A stretch of DNA of 64,000 nt from Heloderma charlesbogerti (Eukaryota; Chordata; Lepidosauria; Squamata; Helodermatidae): the NCBI GenBank assembly GCA_026122225.1, contig JANEZZ010001873.1, forward strand, positions 1,054,001 to 1,118,000, written 5' to 3'. Each line of letters begins with the position of its first letter. Position 1 is the stretch's first letter. The translations under genes were made by a program, and so were the position numbers. The notes beneath the pieces are model-generated. The model did no database searches. It saw nothing but the letters and a program-made list of their open reading frames with translations, and was not told where the DNA came from. Of this stretch, positions 10,974-46,767 are shown in pieces.

Positions 10974-11041
10974 CACACTTATTTTATTTATTTAAAACAT
11001 TTATATGCTGCCTGTCCTATACTTCAGATGGCTTAGAATAA

Positions 11042-11084
<43 letters not shown>
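11042..11084. repeat. (CTTT)n microsatellite
   Basis: About 43 bp of nearly pure CTTT repeat. A shorter GGAA run lies near 11209-11226. The sequence between this and the L2 element (11085-11380) has no recognised feature. Confidence 0.97.
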
Positions 11085-11362
11085 AATTGTGGGTCAGATA
11101 TAGGCAATTGGTGGCCTGTGGACTAAACCCTTCCTGAGGATGGTCACCTCTTGGCCCACTTGCCTTGTAAAAGGAGCCTTTTAGTCTTATCCAACTCACA
11201 GTGGGTTGAAGGAAGGAAGGAAGGAAAGGTGCCAGACACATGAACCTGCAGCAGGATATAACCGATCTCTGAAATGGATGTTCAGATGCCACGTTTTAGG
11301 CATCCCCCAATCTATTTTGGATCAGATGCCAGACTTTCCAGAGTTTTACAGATTTGTAATGG

Positions 11363-13759
11363 ATGCCATTACAAATTGTCATGGCGGCTCAGGACTTCAT
11401 GGCCGCCATGACAACCATGGGGCTGTCCCAACATGTCATTAGCCCAACACATATAAAAGGACACACGCTTGATCTGGTTTTCTCGACTGGGCAGGAGGAT
11501 GGTGATCTGAAAGTAGAGGAATTAACATCTGTCCCTTTGTCATGGTCAGATCACTTCCTGCTGAGGTTTAGACTTCTGGCGGCCTTTCCCCTCTGCAAGG
11601 GTGGGGGACCTATTAAAATGGTCCGCCCCCGGAGATTAATGGATTCCGATGGATTCCAGAGGGCTCTGGGGGATTTTCCTGCTGGTATGGCTGGTGCTCC
11701 TGTCGAAGCCCAGGTCGCTCTGTGGAATGCAGAGATGACTCGGGCGGTTGACATGATCGCGCCCAAGCGCCCTCTCCCTCTGAGCAGAGCCCGGCCAGCT
11801 CCTTGGTATACCCCTGAGCTGAGGGCAATGAAGCAAGAGGGGAGACGGCTAGAACGCAGGTGGAGGAAAACTTGTGTTGAGTCTGACCGAACACAGGTAA
11901 GAGCCCACTATCGAGCCTACTCTGTGGCGGTGAGGGTGGCAAAGAGGCAGTTCTTTTCCACCAGCATTGCATCTTCTCAGTGTCGTCCGGCAGAGCTTTT
12001 CCGAGTGGTTCGCGGCCTGTTACATTCTGGGCCAGGGAGAGAGACGGTGGAACCCTCGGTAGCATGCTGTGATGAGTTTGCGCGGCACTTTGAGGATAAA
12101 GTCGCTCAGATTCGTCATGAATTGGACACCACCATTAATGCAGTTCCATTGGTAGAGGCGTTCAGAGCACCGTCTGGTCCAGTTTTATTGGATGAGTTTC
12201 AGTTACTGAGGCCTAAGGATGTGGACAAGGTGCTTGGCCAAGTCCGATCGACCACTTGTGTGCTTGACCCTTGCCCTTCATGGCTTATTAAATCAAACAA
12301 GGAGGGGTTGTCCGGCTGGGTCCAGGAGGTTGTAAATTCCTCCTTGAGAGAGGGAGTGGTGCCTGCTGCTTTAAAAGAGGCAGTAATTAGACCACTCCTG
12401 AAAAAGCCTAACCTGGACCCAGAGAATGTTAACAATTATAGGCCAGTGGCCAACATCCCCTTCCTGGGCAAGGTGCTTGAGCGGGTGGTTGTAGGACAGC
12501 TCCAGGCACTCTTGAATGAAACGGATTATCTAGATCCATTTCAATCGGGCTTCAGGCCTGGTTTTGGAACGGAAACTGCCTTGGTCGCCCTGTGGGATGA
12601 CCTCTGCCGGGAGAGGGACAGGGGGAGTGCGACCCTGTTGATTCTCCTGGACCTCTCAGCGGCTTTCGATACCATCGACCATGGTATCCTTCTGGATAGG
12701 TTGTCTGGGTTGGGAGTTGGAGGCACTGCACTACAGTGGTTCCGCTCCTACTTGGATGGCCGATTCCAGAAGGTGGTGCTGGGGGATTATTGCTCTGTGC
12801 CATGGCAATTGTGCCATGGGGTTCCACAGGGCTCTATTCTATCCCCCATGCTGTTTAACATCTACATGAAACCGCTGGGGGAGGTTATCCGGAGGTGTGG
12901 GCTGAGGTGCCATCAATATGCGGATGACACCCAGCTCTACCTCTCTTTCTCATCAAAACCAGGTGAGGCAGTGGCTGTTCTGAACCAGTGCCTGGGCACG
13001 GTAATGGACTGGATGAGGGCTAATAAACTGAAACTCAATCCAGACAAGATGGAGGTACTGTTAGTGGGTGGTTCGTCTGCCCGGCTAGGTGATATTCAAC
13101 CTGTTCTGGAGAGGGTTGCACTCCCCCTAAAGGATCAGGTTCGTAGTTTGGGGGTGCTCTTGGATCCAGAACTGTCACTTGAGGCACAGGTGAACTCAGT
13201 GGCACGGAGCACTTTTTATCAGCTTAGGCTGGTATACCAACTACGCCCTTATCTGGACAGAGATAGCCTAGCTACAGTTATCCATGCTCTGATAACTTCT
13301 CGTCTGGATTACTGCAATGCGTTATACGTGGGGCTGCCTTTGAAAACGGTCCGGAAACTTCAGCTGGTCCAAAATAGGGCAGCAAGATTGTTAACAGGGA
13401 CTGGCCTGCGAGCTCATATTACGCCAGTACTTTTCCAGCTGCACTGGCTGCCAGTCCATTTCCGGGCCCGATTCAAAGTGCTGGTGTTAACATTCAAAGC
13501 CCTTAACGGCTTGGGGCCAGGTTACCTGAAGGATCGCCTCCTCCCATATGTGCCTGCCCGGACCTTAAGATCATCCTCAGCGGCCCTTCTCCGTGAGCCC
13601 CTGCCAAAGGAAGTGAGGCGGGTGGCTACTAGGAGGAGGGCTTTTTCTGTTGTGGCACCCCGGCTCTGGAATGAGCTCCCCAGTGAGGTTCGCCTGGCGC
13701 CTACGTTGTACTCCTTTCGGCGCCAGGTGAAGACCTTTTTATTTTCCCAGGCATTTTAG
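11363..13759 (+). CDS. L2-clade ORF2 fragment: endonuclease end, RT and C-terminal domain, 798 codons open
   Basis: The frame opens in the last part of the AP-type endonuclease (GHTLDLVFSTGQ, then SWSDHFLL with the final His). A linker leads to the RT at about 330-590: VIRPLLKKPNLDP, NNYRPVANIPFLGKVLERV, LLDLSAAFDTIDH, GVPQGSILSPMLFNIYM and the catalytic YADDTQLYLSF. The C-terminal part has SRLDYCNALYVGLP, RLLTGTG, LHWLPV and the closing RAFSVVAPRLWNELP block, as in L2. No stop or frameshift interrupts it. The initial Met is not the natural start, since the element is 5' truncated. Confidence 0.92.
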   Translation: MPLQIVMAAQDFMAAMTTMGLSQHVISPTHIKGHTLDLVFSTGQEDGDLKVEELTSVPLSWSDHFLLRFRLLAAFPLCKGGGPIKMVRPRRLMDSDGFQRALGDFPAGMAGAPVEAQVALWNAEMTRAVDMIAPKRPLPLSRARPAPWYTPELRAMKQEGRRLERRWRKTCVESDRTQVRAHYRAYSVAVRVAKRQFFSTSIASSQCRPAELFRVVRGLLHSGPGRETVEPSVACCDEFARHFEDKVAQIRHELDTTINAVPLVEAFRAPSGPVLLDEFQLLRPKDVDKVLGQVRSTTCVLDPCPSWLIKSNKEGLSGWVQEVVNSSLREGVVPAALKEAVIRPLLKKPNLDPENVNNYRPVANIPFLGKVLERVVVGQLQALLNETDYLDPFQSGFRPGFGTETALVALWDDLCRERDRGSATLLILLDLSAAFDTIDHGILLDRLSGLGVGGTALQWFRSYLDGRFQKVVLGDYCSVPWQLCHGVPQGSILSPMLFNIYMKPLGEVIRRCGLRCHQYADDTQLYLSFSSKPGEAVAVLNQCLGTVMDWMRANKLKLNPDKMEVLLVGGSSARLGDIQPVLERVALPLKDQVRSLGVLLDPELSLEAQVNSVARSTFYQLRLVYQLRPYLDRDSLATVIHALITSRLDYCNALYVGLPLKTVRKLQLVQNRAARLLTGTGLRAHITPVLFQLHWLPVHFRARFKVLVLTFKALNGLGPGYLKDRLLPYVPARTLRSSSAALLREPLPKEVRRVATRRRAFSVVAPRLWNELPSEVRLAPTLYSFRRQVKTFLFSQAF

Positions 13760-13990
13760 CTTTCTAAATTTTTATCTTTGCTGTTTTAAATCTGTATTTT
13801 AAACTCCTATACTGCTGCTAGGTTTTATTGTGGTTGTATTGTTATATTGTGGTTTTAATGTTCTATATTTTTTAAACTGTTTTATTGTGTGTTGTTTGGT
13901 TTTAGTTTTTGTGAACCGCCCAGAGAGCTTCGGCTATTGGGCGGTATAGAAATGAAAAAATAAATAAAAATAAATAAATAAAATGCCACA
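11363..13990 (+). mobile_element. L2-clade LINE, 5'-truncated in the endonuclease
   Basis: The element spans the long frame at 11363-13759 and its 3' UTR, which ends in a GAACCGCCCAGAGAGC / GGGCGGTATAGAAATG stem and an AATAAATAAA tail, as in L2-group LINEs of reptiles. The 5' boundary lies somewhere within 11100-11390; I cannot see a target duplication. Most of the endonuclease is missing, so it is a truncated copy, but its coding part has not decayed, which points to a recent insertion. Confidence 0.85.
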
Positions 13991-15049
13991 GATACTGCCA
14001 TGTTTGCAGGAAGCCCCCTCCCCACTACATACACACACCTTGTGCGAGTTGCCTGCGGAATGGTGTGGATAAAAAAATATGTAGCAGTGTCTAGGGATTC
14101 TTGGGAACAATATTTCCCTTTATTGCCATCATACGTGGATTAGGAAATAATAATAAATAATATTAGGAAATATGCTCCATGTGCTTGAGGCTTCGGCCCT
14201 TATTGTGTGATCTTGGATTTTCCCTGCCACCTCCCTCACCCCAATGCATTGTGGGGTTGTGCAATATATTGAGTTCAGATTAGTTTTCCAGACAACCAGT
14301 GAGTGTCTAGGAAGTAGATCCACTTCTGTTTATTTCCTGCCTACTGTGTCCAGCCGTACATTTTCCTGCAATGTACCTCTGCCTCCCAAGACATATAGTG
14401 CCTTTGTTCTGGATGTTCAGCATCAACCAGCTATTGTACACTGGTGCCAATACGGTGGGAGGGGGGAGCGGGAGAGAAGATGTAGTGTCTCATCCATGGA
14501 TTGGTCCAGCAACCAGTCTGGTTGCTGAACCCTGAACTGTGGTAATTCTGTTAATGCAAAGATTGTCTCATGGTATAGATTCATGCTGTGAAATCTTACC
14601 GTAGTAGAAATAAATACAGTGAACACAGACTTATAAATGAAATCAGATGTTTCCCTCTGTACTCTGTGCTATTGTTACCTGTGCTTCTTCACCCTTGCCC
14701 TAGGCTCTGCCCTGCCCCATGTCCCCAGGAGACAGAAAGGGAGTGAGAATGAACAGTGTCCAGAAGAGCTTGTGCTGTGTTTCCACAGCACTAATAGCAG
14801 CTACTTTCTTCTTTTTTTTAAAGCCTGGGAAGAAGAGAGAGGAAGTGCATCCAGCTAGTTTTGCGATATTTGTCTAGTTTCGCAATATTTTGAACACAGC
14901 AGAGCTTCATGGATTTGCATTCTGTTTCTCCTGCCAAAGAAGCTCAGCCAGGAACTGGGTGTGTGCCTGGATTGATGGAGGTAGATATTCATTACAGATG
15001 ACCTGATAAATGGGTATTTTCTAGCCTGAATGAGCACTTGCACCAGAAA
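13991..15049. other. Intronic stretch without recognised genes
   Basis: No exon or known repeat was recognised. Small frames (14244-14528, 14637-14858) are not supported by any domain. Confidence 0.4.
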
Positions 15050-15945
15050 ACTTTGAAGTATACAAACTGAAGGTTAAATCAGACAAGACAGACGTACTCC
15101 TGGTTAGTCAAAAGAGAATAGGGATTCAACTTGTGCTGGATGGGGTTACACTCCCTCTGAAGGTTCAGGTTTGCAGTTTCGCTGTACTCCTGGTTTCAGT
15201 CCTGAACCTGGATGCCCAGGTTTCAGAGTGGCCAGGAGTGTGTTTGCAGAGCTGAGGCTAGTTGGCCAACTGCAGCCACTACTAGAGATGCCTGATTTGG
15301 GTGCTGCCACACATGCCTTTGTCTCATCCCATTTGCACTACTGTAACACTATGTGGGGCTACCTTTGAAAAGGTGTTTAGAAACTTCTGCTGTTCCGCAA
15401 TGCTGTGGCGAGACTGTTAACCAGGGCTGGCTTCACTGGCTACCAGTCTGTTTCCAGGAACAATTCAAAGTGCTTGTTATGACTTACAAAGCAAGCCCTA
15501 AATAACTTGGGATATGGCTACCTGAAAGTCAGCCTTCTCCCTTTTGAGCCTGCCCAGGTTTTAAGTTCTTCAGGGGAAGCCCTTCTCTTGGTCCCGCCAC
15601 TGTGAGAGGCATACTTGATGAGGATGCGAGAAAAGGCCTTCTCGGTGGCCACTTCTAGGTTCTGGAACTCCCTGCTGAGGGAGACTAGGGTGAATACCTC
15701 TCTGATGTCCTTCTGCTGGAAGGCAAAAATATTTTTGTTCAGGCAGGCATTTGGCATGTAAGCTGGTCTGTTGCTGAAGCAGGTTTTAATCAGCTGGATG
15801 CTCTTTCTTTCTTTCTTTCTTTTAAATAGATCTGTTTTCATGTTACATCTTAATTAAAATTTTGTTTTTAATCTGTATTTTATTAGTGTTAGCTTCTGGA
15901 GCACTATTTTTGGTGGAAGGGCCGGATATAAATTAAATAAATATT
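15050..15945 (+). mobile_element. Old L2-clade LINE 3' fragment
   Basis: Degenerate copy of the C-terminal part of the same kind of element as 11363-13990: matching segments include the SHLHYCNTMWGYL block near 15330-15360, a 'LHWLPV' counterpart near 15425-15460, and an 'LWN-LP' counterpart near 15655-15680. It ends in a GGGCCGGATATAAATTAAATAAAT tail region near 15920-15945. Many indels; long dead. Confidence 0.75.
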
Positions 15946-15954
15946 TGTCTTTGC

Positions 15955-16010
15955 AGTTGCAGATAATATAGACTGCCTTGTAGGCCCCTTCCAACCCTAC
16001 TATACTATGA
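15955..16010 (+). repeat. CR1-type LINE 3' end scrap
   Basis: Contains GCCTTGTAGGCCCCTTCCAA followed by ACTATGATTCT, the 3' terminal signature of CR1 elements (ATTCTATG-type repeats). The same signature occurs at 17345-17445 and 28945-28982. Unassigned intron sequence follows to the exon at 16828. Confidence 0.65.
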
Positions 16011-16827
16011 TTCTAGACTGTTAGCTAGTACAGGTATATATATTAAAATGCGGTGTACTTCCAGATGGGATGCACGCACTTTCCTTCTTTCCTAGACTAA
16101 ATTTCTCTTTGGGCTTGAGGGGATGTGTATGTTATTCTTTTTGCCTACATTGTTATCAAATATGGGGAAATGCAGGAGGCATATGGAGTACAGTGTGCAC
16201 AGTAGTAGCTGTTTAGAAACCCATATGCTCTTGTGGCAAAAATGACGCTTCATGTACTGTAGGTATGGAAAAAAATTTTTACTAACTGGAGGGCTTAGGC
16301 CTAGTGTAAGCCTCGGATTGGGCATTGAAAGGCATCTGTTTGTCCTCCTTACAATGAAGTTTGACTACATCAGCAGGCAAAATCTTGATGCCCCAAAAAG
16401 TGAGCTGAATTATAATCATAGGATGCTTTCTCTGTAACTCCTCAGATTTTTCTTCCCCTTGGTCTCTTATCTGAAAATACCAACTTGGTTAATAACATGG
16501 GAGAAAAGTGACAGGATTAAGGACATGCCCCCAAATAAATCAGTTTGCCCATTTATGCCTGATAGTTTGCTTATTGTTGCTAATATTACATACCTGATTA
16601 CAAGAATTTGATATGCTGTTGAGATGACCAAATGCTAGAGGTAACCATTCAGTTATGCACAAGCCCATTGGATCCAAACAGGATTTGTCCAAAGAGACCG
16701 TTTCTAATAAATCAAGCCTGATAAGCAATCTGCAGTGTCATTATGTTTAGAATATTAGCAGGCAGTTATATAGAGAATTATTTTCTGCTATAGAACTTAA
16801 TAATTTTTCATTCTCTTTCCACAGCAG

Positions 16828-40295
<23,468 letters not shown>

Positions 40296-43200
40296 CATGA
40301 GGCATTGCTTTGCAATGCAAAAGGAATGCTGGATTCTTGGAGAAGCATGCTGCTGGAATTCAGGAGTTGATTTAGGAAAAGGCAGAGAGAGATGGAAAAT
40401 GGATGTGTTCCTCACACTAACAAAGAGGGTGGGAGCAAAGTTCTGCAATCCTGCACTGGATGTGTTTTGAGTTTCTAGATCTGCCATGACAGTGCAGTTG
40501 AAAGTTGTGTCAGACGATGGAAGGCGCCAATATGTACCCTTCTGCTTTAGCATTGAAGAAATTGACGATAGTCCCTGTCTTCGGAGGGATCGTTTTGAAT
40601 TGAGCCATCTTTTGAAGACTGAAAGATTTTGCCCTTTTTACCACAGACAATTGTTGTGTTAACTCATGAAATGCATAGTTACTCCACATCACCTCTTTAC
40701 ATTCCAGAAGAGCTTGTATTCCTTTCTTCCTCTCTCCTGAGCCATAACAGAGCCTTTTTACAATTGGTGTGTCCTTTTGAAATGGTAGTTTCTCATATTG
40801 AGATGTACTGTGACCTGCTGAGTTTGATCACAAGAAGAAAGTATTTCTTGTGCCATTTAAACCTAGACTTTGTATATCATGAAATTCTTGTGGCAGTTTA
40901 GATCTACTGCAGCAAAAGCAAATTGAGCAGGTAAAATAACTTGTGCGAAGCATGTTAGAAAACCTGCAGTTTGTGAGCTGCAATTTAAACAGCCAAAACC
41001 TGTCTCAAGAAGAATATTTCTTTTGCAAGATAATAATGTGACCTGGGCTTATGCAATTTTTTGTATTATTAAAAACACTAAGGTATATACTAATGTTGTG
41101 CAGCGTAAGGAAAATACTGCTATTCTATTAAGAACAGGAACAAATCTATATAAATGTGTATTTGGTAACAACTTCAAGCTCAAACACTGGAGATCCCCAT
41201 CTAAATTGAGATACATCACTTTTTGTTTTCTGTTCTTACATAAAAGAGAAAAAATGAAATCATAATTTGCACTAGATATACATATGTTACTATTGTTTTA
41301 TTTATATTTTTATGGATTAAAATATACTAAATACAAATTAATAGTCATACAGTTAATTTTACCTTTATAAAATGATTTTATACAATAATTCAGAATCCTC
41401 CATAAGCAAAGGCAAGTTTGGCAAAAAGAGAAAGGGTTTATTTTGTAATCTAGCTTGACATTTGATTGCCATAACCTTAAAGTTTCTCTTTGTTTTTTAA
41501 TAAAGAACTTGAATATTAAGAGACCCAATATTTGCAAATATTGCCGGATTTAAAATGTAATATTTTAATTATACACCTGTGATCATTTAATTTTTAATTT
41601 CAGGAAATTTGAGGCTAATTTGAAGCTAGCAGCTAAAGTGATAACTCCATTTTAGTTCAAATCAACTGTTACTTGAAAAGTTTTGTAGGGTTTAAATTTC
41701 ATCTGAATATACAGAAGCAGAACTTACTTGACAACTCGGATATTTTTGTTGTTCTCCCAGTTAAACATTTCTCTATTTTTCAATGCTCGTTTACTAGGCA
41801 GAACACCACTACGAAGACTTAAGATGATATCTTAAGGTTATTGGCCATAATAAAACTGAAATATAAATGAGATCTGACTGATATCCGAACATTCCAAGGC
41901 ATTACATCTCCTAACACTGGAGGCATTCATGTTGATTATTCAAATATTTATTGTGAGCATGAAACTGTAGAATGGTGCTCTGTATGCACACTGTGGCTTC
42001 TGACTGTTCCCACCTGCCCAGTAGCTGCCATACTTCACTTGATAAGCCCATTTTGAAACTCTGGAATTTAAAAAGCTGTTTGCAGTGCAGGACAGGAAGC
42101 TGCTTTTAAGGAGGCAAAAAGAACCAGAAGCCCTGCTGTATACATGCCAGCCCTTGTAACACCAATTCATGCATAATGACCAACCGTGGTTGGTTGGGGC
42201 CACAGGGGGAGTTAGCATGCTGCTTCATGCCCGCTCACCACTTCTATTTTTTTTTGCATCTGGTTTAGAAAACAACCCAGGAACACCCCACCCCATTCCT
42301 GTGTAGTTCAGTATGATGTGTGAACCCGTAACTCTGGATTGTTTCCCCCTCAACAACCTAGAATACCGAGTCTGCACATCATGCCAAACAACCCAGGGAT
42401 GCTTAAACCAGGTGCAAAGTGGAAGCAGCAAGCAGCCTGACAGCCCATGGGTTAAACAGCCCATGCGTTGTCATTACATGTGAACCAGGTAGCTCTCAGG
42501 CTTGTTGCCCGAGTAATTTAACCCATTTATTCCTCTCTTTTTTTGTATAAAACATGACACTAGGATATCCAGGATCTTGATCTGAGGAAGTCCATTCTAA
42601 AAGAGTACCAGAATAAATTTAGTGAATCAGTAGGAACACAACTATACTAGAAATAAGTAAAGAAGTGCTTTGCTAAGTGACCCAAATACTGATTTGTTAA
42701 GCTCTGACAATTGTTTAGGCTATAGCTTTTTCAAATCCTTTGCTAATGGTTTTCTGCAGTTCCTGATAGTTCAGTGTGACTAGACACTCCTTTTTAAGTT
42801 TTGCTTTGAACTCAGTGATCTGAACTTTAGCTAAAAGTATACTTTTGGAAAGCTGTTCTTTCGATTGGATCCAAGGCTGTGTTCCTTTGATAGAAAGAAC
42901 TTTCGCTATCGGAGGAAGGGAGGCTTTGGGCCCGAACCATTCTGTTTGGGGGTTTTAGCGAGTTAAAATTAATGACGTATGACTCCCTTCCCCCCCCTTT
43001 GTTTTTTTGGTTGCTTAGGTATAAACTGGATACCATTTCATTTTGAGCCTTTTATTGTGTAAATCAGTGTTAACTGAACATTTGGCCTATGTGTAAAGAC
43101 AGTTCAGGAGACTACTTTTGATGCTACCATCCAACACTCACTCTTTAAAAACAATGAAAAAAGTCCTCTGCCCTTGGCTCTGATCATGTAATGTAAAACT

Positions 43201-43850
43201 TAATCGTCTTTAACGTGTTCTAATTTTTAAAGCCTCCTATTAAGTTTGAAACTCCCCGCCAGTCACTTGTTTTACCAAAAGACACTGAAGGTTTCTGTAC
43301 TGAATAAATGCAGTGCCCTCAGACCACCCTCTGCAGCATGAAGAGGAAATATAGTAATTCATGCCCCAGTGTGTCTTATTTAAATGTTAGATCTTCACAT
43401 TTAGTACTGCATTTCTATATTGTGCTGATCAAGTGCACTTTGCTGTTCTTACCTACTCAGTTTTCCTTACAGGCTCATAAATATATCTCTGCTCATCAAG
43501 CTGCATTAGAGATTCTGGAATTGAAATAAGTGTGCCTGTGATGTTCAACAAAAAGGGTTTACTACTAATAATGTAAAAATTTGCAGCGCCTTTTTCAGGT
43601 TGGAAGAGGATGTGGTGTTTGGGGGGTATCAGCATCTATTTTTTTTGTTTTGTTTATAACAGTTCATTTGGTGGTTCATGAAGACTGCATAGGTTGTGAA
43701 TCTGTGATATTTACTAGTTGTATTAAACATTTATCTTAATCTTTTTATTTATACTAGTGTGGTACAGTTGCATATCATTACAGTAAAATAAGATCCTATT
43801 ACTGTGATGATTCATAGAAAACATTAAAAATTTCTGTATGACCATTTTGG
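40296..43850 (+). other. CLCN3: CLCN3 3' UTR (end approximate)
   Basis: No gene or full repeat is visible from the stop codon to about 43.8 kb, apart from a likely foldback element at about 42230-42490. Candidate poly(A) signals are AATAAA at 41499-41504 and 43303-43308, and ATTAAA near 43824. Which one is used cannot be told from sequence; a 3-3.5 kb 3' UTR would resemble the human transcript. Confidence 0.55.
42225..42492. repeat. Degraded foldback element in the CLCN3 3' UTR
   Basis: Inverted words GCATCTGGTTTA / TAAACCAGGTGC, AACAACCCAGG on both sides and ends with GTGAACC. It has the general plan of the 61013-61334 elements (GAACC, AACAACCC). The ends are not certain. Confidence 0.45.
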
Positions 43851-46754
43851 TTTGACTTTGTCATTGCTTCATTCGGCCATTGGCTATACATATTTCAGAC
43901 TTTTTTTTTTTACTATCTGAAGATGTGGGAGGGGAGATCCTGTAAAACATGACATAATTAATTGGAGAATGTTACAGTATAGATTTCCGTATTCTTGTGT
44001 TTGCTGATGAATGAACTGGAGGGCGATGGTGGTGGGACCATTTACACCAACATATTTTCTAAAGTGGAAGAATCAGTGAGAACAGTACTGAAATACAATC
44101 TAGTTCTCCAATCATCAGAAAATGACTGCCAAATATAATAAACACTGGGTTAGAACCAGAGTTGTGCTCAGTGGAGTTCTGCTGGCACTGGAGGAATGGG
44201 ACAGGGCAGCAACTTTTGCTGATTCCACCTTCCATCCCATGCCCCCAGCAAAGCTGCCTTGGAGGGCCAGGGATCCATTCTGAATAGTATAGTACAGATG
44301 GCCCTACAGGGGGAAGAATGAATCTGCAAGAAAACACCATCCTCTTCCCCCAAAAGGGAGGCCCCACTGGGTCCCATCTGAGCAAGTCTGGATCTAACAC
44401 CGTAATTAACATAAAAGCAACAAGGAAACACAAATCCAGTATAAGAGCACTTTTACATATGAACCTTAAAGCAACTGTTGTTTTCATCAGGGTTGTCGAA
44501 CCCATGTTGACCAGCATTCTCCTCTATAGTACAGAAACCTTTTTCTCTACTTTTTCTTCCACATAAGTTCAGGTAAAAACATAACAGTATAAGAGTGGCA
44601 AAGTCTCAGATGTGACTAATAATCATATCGGCACTATGTCATGCATGCTGATTCTTGAAGACGATTGTTGCTGGGAAATTTTATGGTACAGAAGTTTGAG
44701 ATTCACTATTAACATGATCTGCCATCAATTTTATTTGTTCAATAGGTATGCTGAGCAAATGCTTATTTGCTAGTCTGCCAAAAACGTTTTTGGCAGTGTC
44801 TTCCATCTATATGTTGAATAGAAGAGTTCCTAGTTGGCAGTTTTCCAGCTCTGCCCTTCTCTTCCCTCCAGTGATATCTGAGTGTTTTGTGGAGATAAGC
44901 TTCCCCCACCCCTTCTTCATTTGATTCTACATCTATAGTTGGAGATAAATGTAAACTTGGTTTTATCGTTACATTTATTTTATTGTAGGTGGTATTCAAT
45001 GCATTGAGTAGAATATAAAAGGTAAATAAAAGAACAGTTAATTATCAAAATCACGAGGGACTGGTGTAATTGCCCTAAAACTCATTTTTTAAAAAATAGC
45101 TGTGCTGGTCCATGAGGAAAATAATCCACAATCCACCATTGGGCAATACCTTTATTAGGACCATCCAAAATTCCATTTTGGGGGGTAGAATTTTGGATGC
45201 CCTAAAACTAGCCTATTTCTAGAATATCCCCCACAGTTACCTGTCTATCATTGGAAGTTTACAAATCAAGACTAAAGATTTTATATTCCATAGGAAGAAG
45301 CCTATTCCAGTGCTAAAATACTCCTGATAGAGGGGGGAATGTCCTTGGTGTTGTATCCAAAACCTGTTCCTAGTCCCCTCATCAGCCTTACCAGGATGCA
45401 AAAACAGTTGGGAAGTTGGTTGGGTTTCTTTCTCCAGTGATCAAGAACTGAACTTGAATTTAAAATCTTGAGCTGCCTTGAACCTGTATCAGAACTGAAC
45501 TCCTATGCACCTAACCCAGGTAATCATTTCAGAATAAGTGGTTTGATCATCAGAAGCTCAGGAATATTTTTTTAATTTTAGGCAGACAACTATTTTTCCC
45601 TAGGAAATCACTAGTAGAAGTTCTGGGCTAGTAGTTCTCCCATCTGCTGCATTTACCTTAATACTGTGTATAAACTATTCCTCATAGGAAGAAAAAGTGA
45701 AGCTAAAGTATTAACTAATGTGGAGTTTCTAAAGACATATTCCAAATCATTAACTGAATGTGACAGATTTTTCACTCAGAAGCATCTGGCTAACGAGTAC
45801 ACCTCAAGAGTGTGCAAATGCCAAGAAGTGAGAGAGATGATTAAGAGAAGGCCTACAAACTGATCCCTTCATGACTTTCAAAAAACGAACCTTAACTAAA
45901 AATAGAAGAATTGGCTAAGATAGCTGAAATTGTTTCTAATCAAAATAGAAAAAACTATTTGTTCTCTCAGAAGGCAAATACGCTGAGAATTAATACAAAT
46001 TACCATCTTAGAAAAAAGTGAATCTTTGATTTTTAGATTTATAGACGTTACAATGTCAATGCAAGTCCGATACATTGCAAGCTTACACAGCTTGGACCTC
46101 CAAGGCCAAATGCACCCTACTCAGTGAACAATCTGCGTTTGCCATCTACTGAGACTCACTCCAAAAAAAGGGGGTGGGGATTTCAAGCACAAGGCAGGCT
46201 ACAATACATTAGCTGGTGTCTTTCAAATCCATATAACATGTATCTAACCTATTTGAAGCTGCTGAACCAATTACTGATTATTTTAAATGTTTGTCTGAAC
46301 TAGAACAAACCTAAAGATTGAAAGACTTGTAGACTTGAACCCAATTATCGTGGCTCAGGTCCCCAGAGATAAACCAATAACTGTAAGCATGTGGCATACA
46401 GAGAGTTTGCATGTCAATATCCTGGACATATTTCGCTTCTCCAACTTTGTTAAAAAGATGCGTGAGACTAAATCAAAAGCCTTATTGAAGCTTAGATGAA
46501 GTCTGTATTCTCCTTATCAATTACACTATTTACTTCTTTTAAAAAAGGGAAATCTGGTTATTGTCAATTAACTTTTCATAATAAAAACCATACTGTCTGA
46601 TGGGAAAGCATTACAGTTACTATTTTGGAACAAAGCCCCTGCTCCATTATGTTCATTAGCTTGGATGTTAGCTAACAGGCTTCTAATTGGTAGTTTACTT
46701 TTAAGCTTTTCTTTCTTCTTCCTGAAAGACAGTGACTTGATTTATTCATAACCT
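43851..46754. other. CLCN3-HPF1 intergenic, proximal part
   Basis: No gene recognised. At 45090-45210 there is a repeat-like piece (AATACCTTTATTAGGACCA). The frame at 45666-45863 (65 codons) has no known domain and no neighbour support, so I do not call it a gene. Confidence 0.5.
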
Positions 46755-46767
46755 AAACATCATATTT

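Noticed and set aside
11042..11084. CRISPR-like or tandem array
   Set aside because: A pure tetranucleotide microsatellite without spacers; no CRISPR is expected in a vertebrate genome.
1..16820. Possible earlier CLCN3 coding exons (MESEQLF... region)
   Set aside because: I looked for the acidic DEELLDG / DDNLLDGD segment that precedes this part in ClC-3 and did not see it on the + strand; the stretch is taken as intron.
45666..45863. 65-codon frame in the intergenic region
   Set aside because: Looks protein-like but matches no family I know, has no splice partners and is short enough to be chance.
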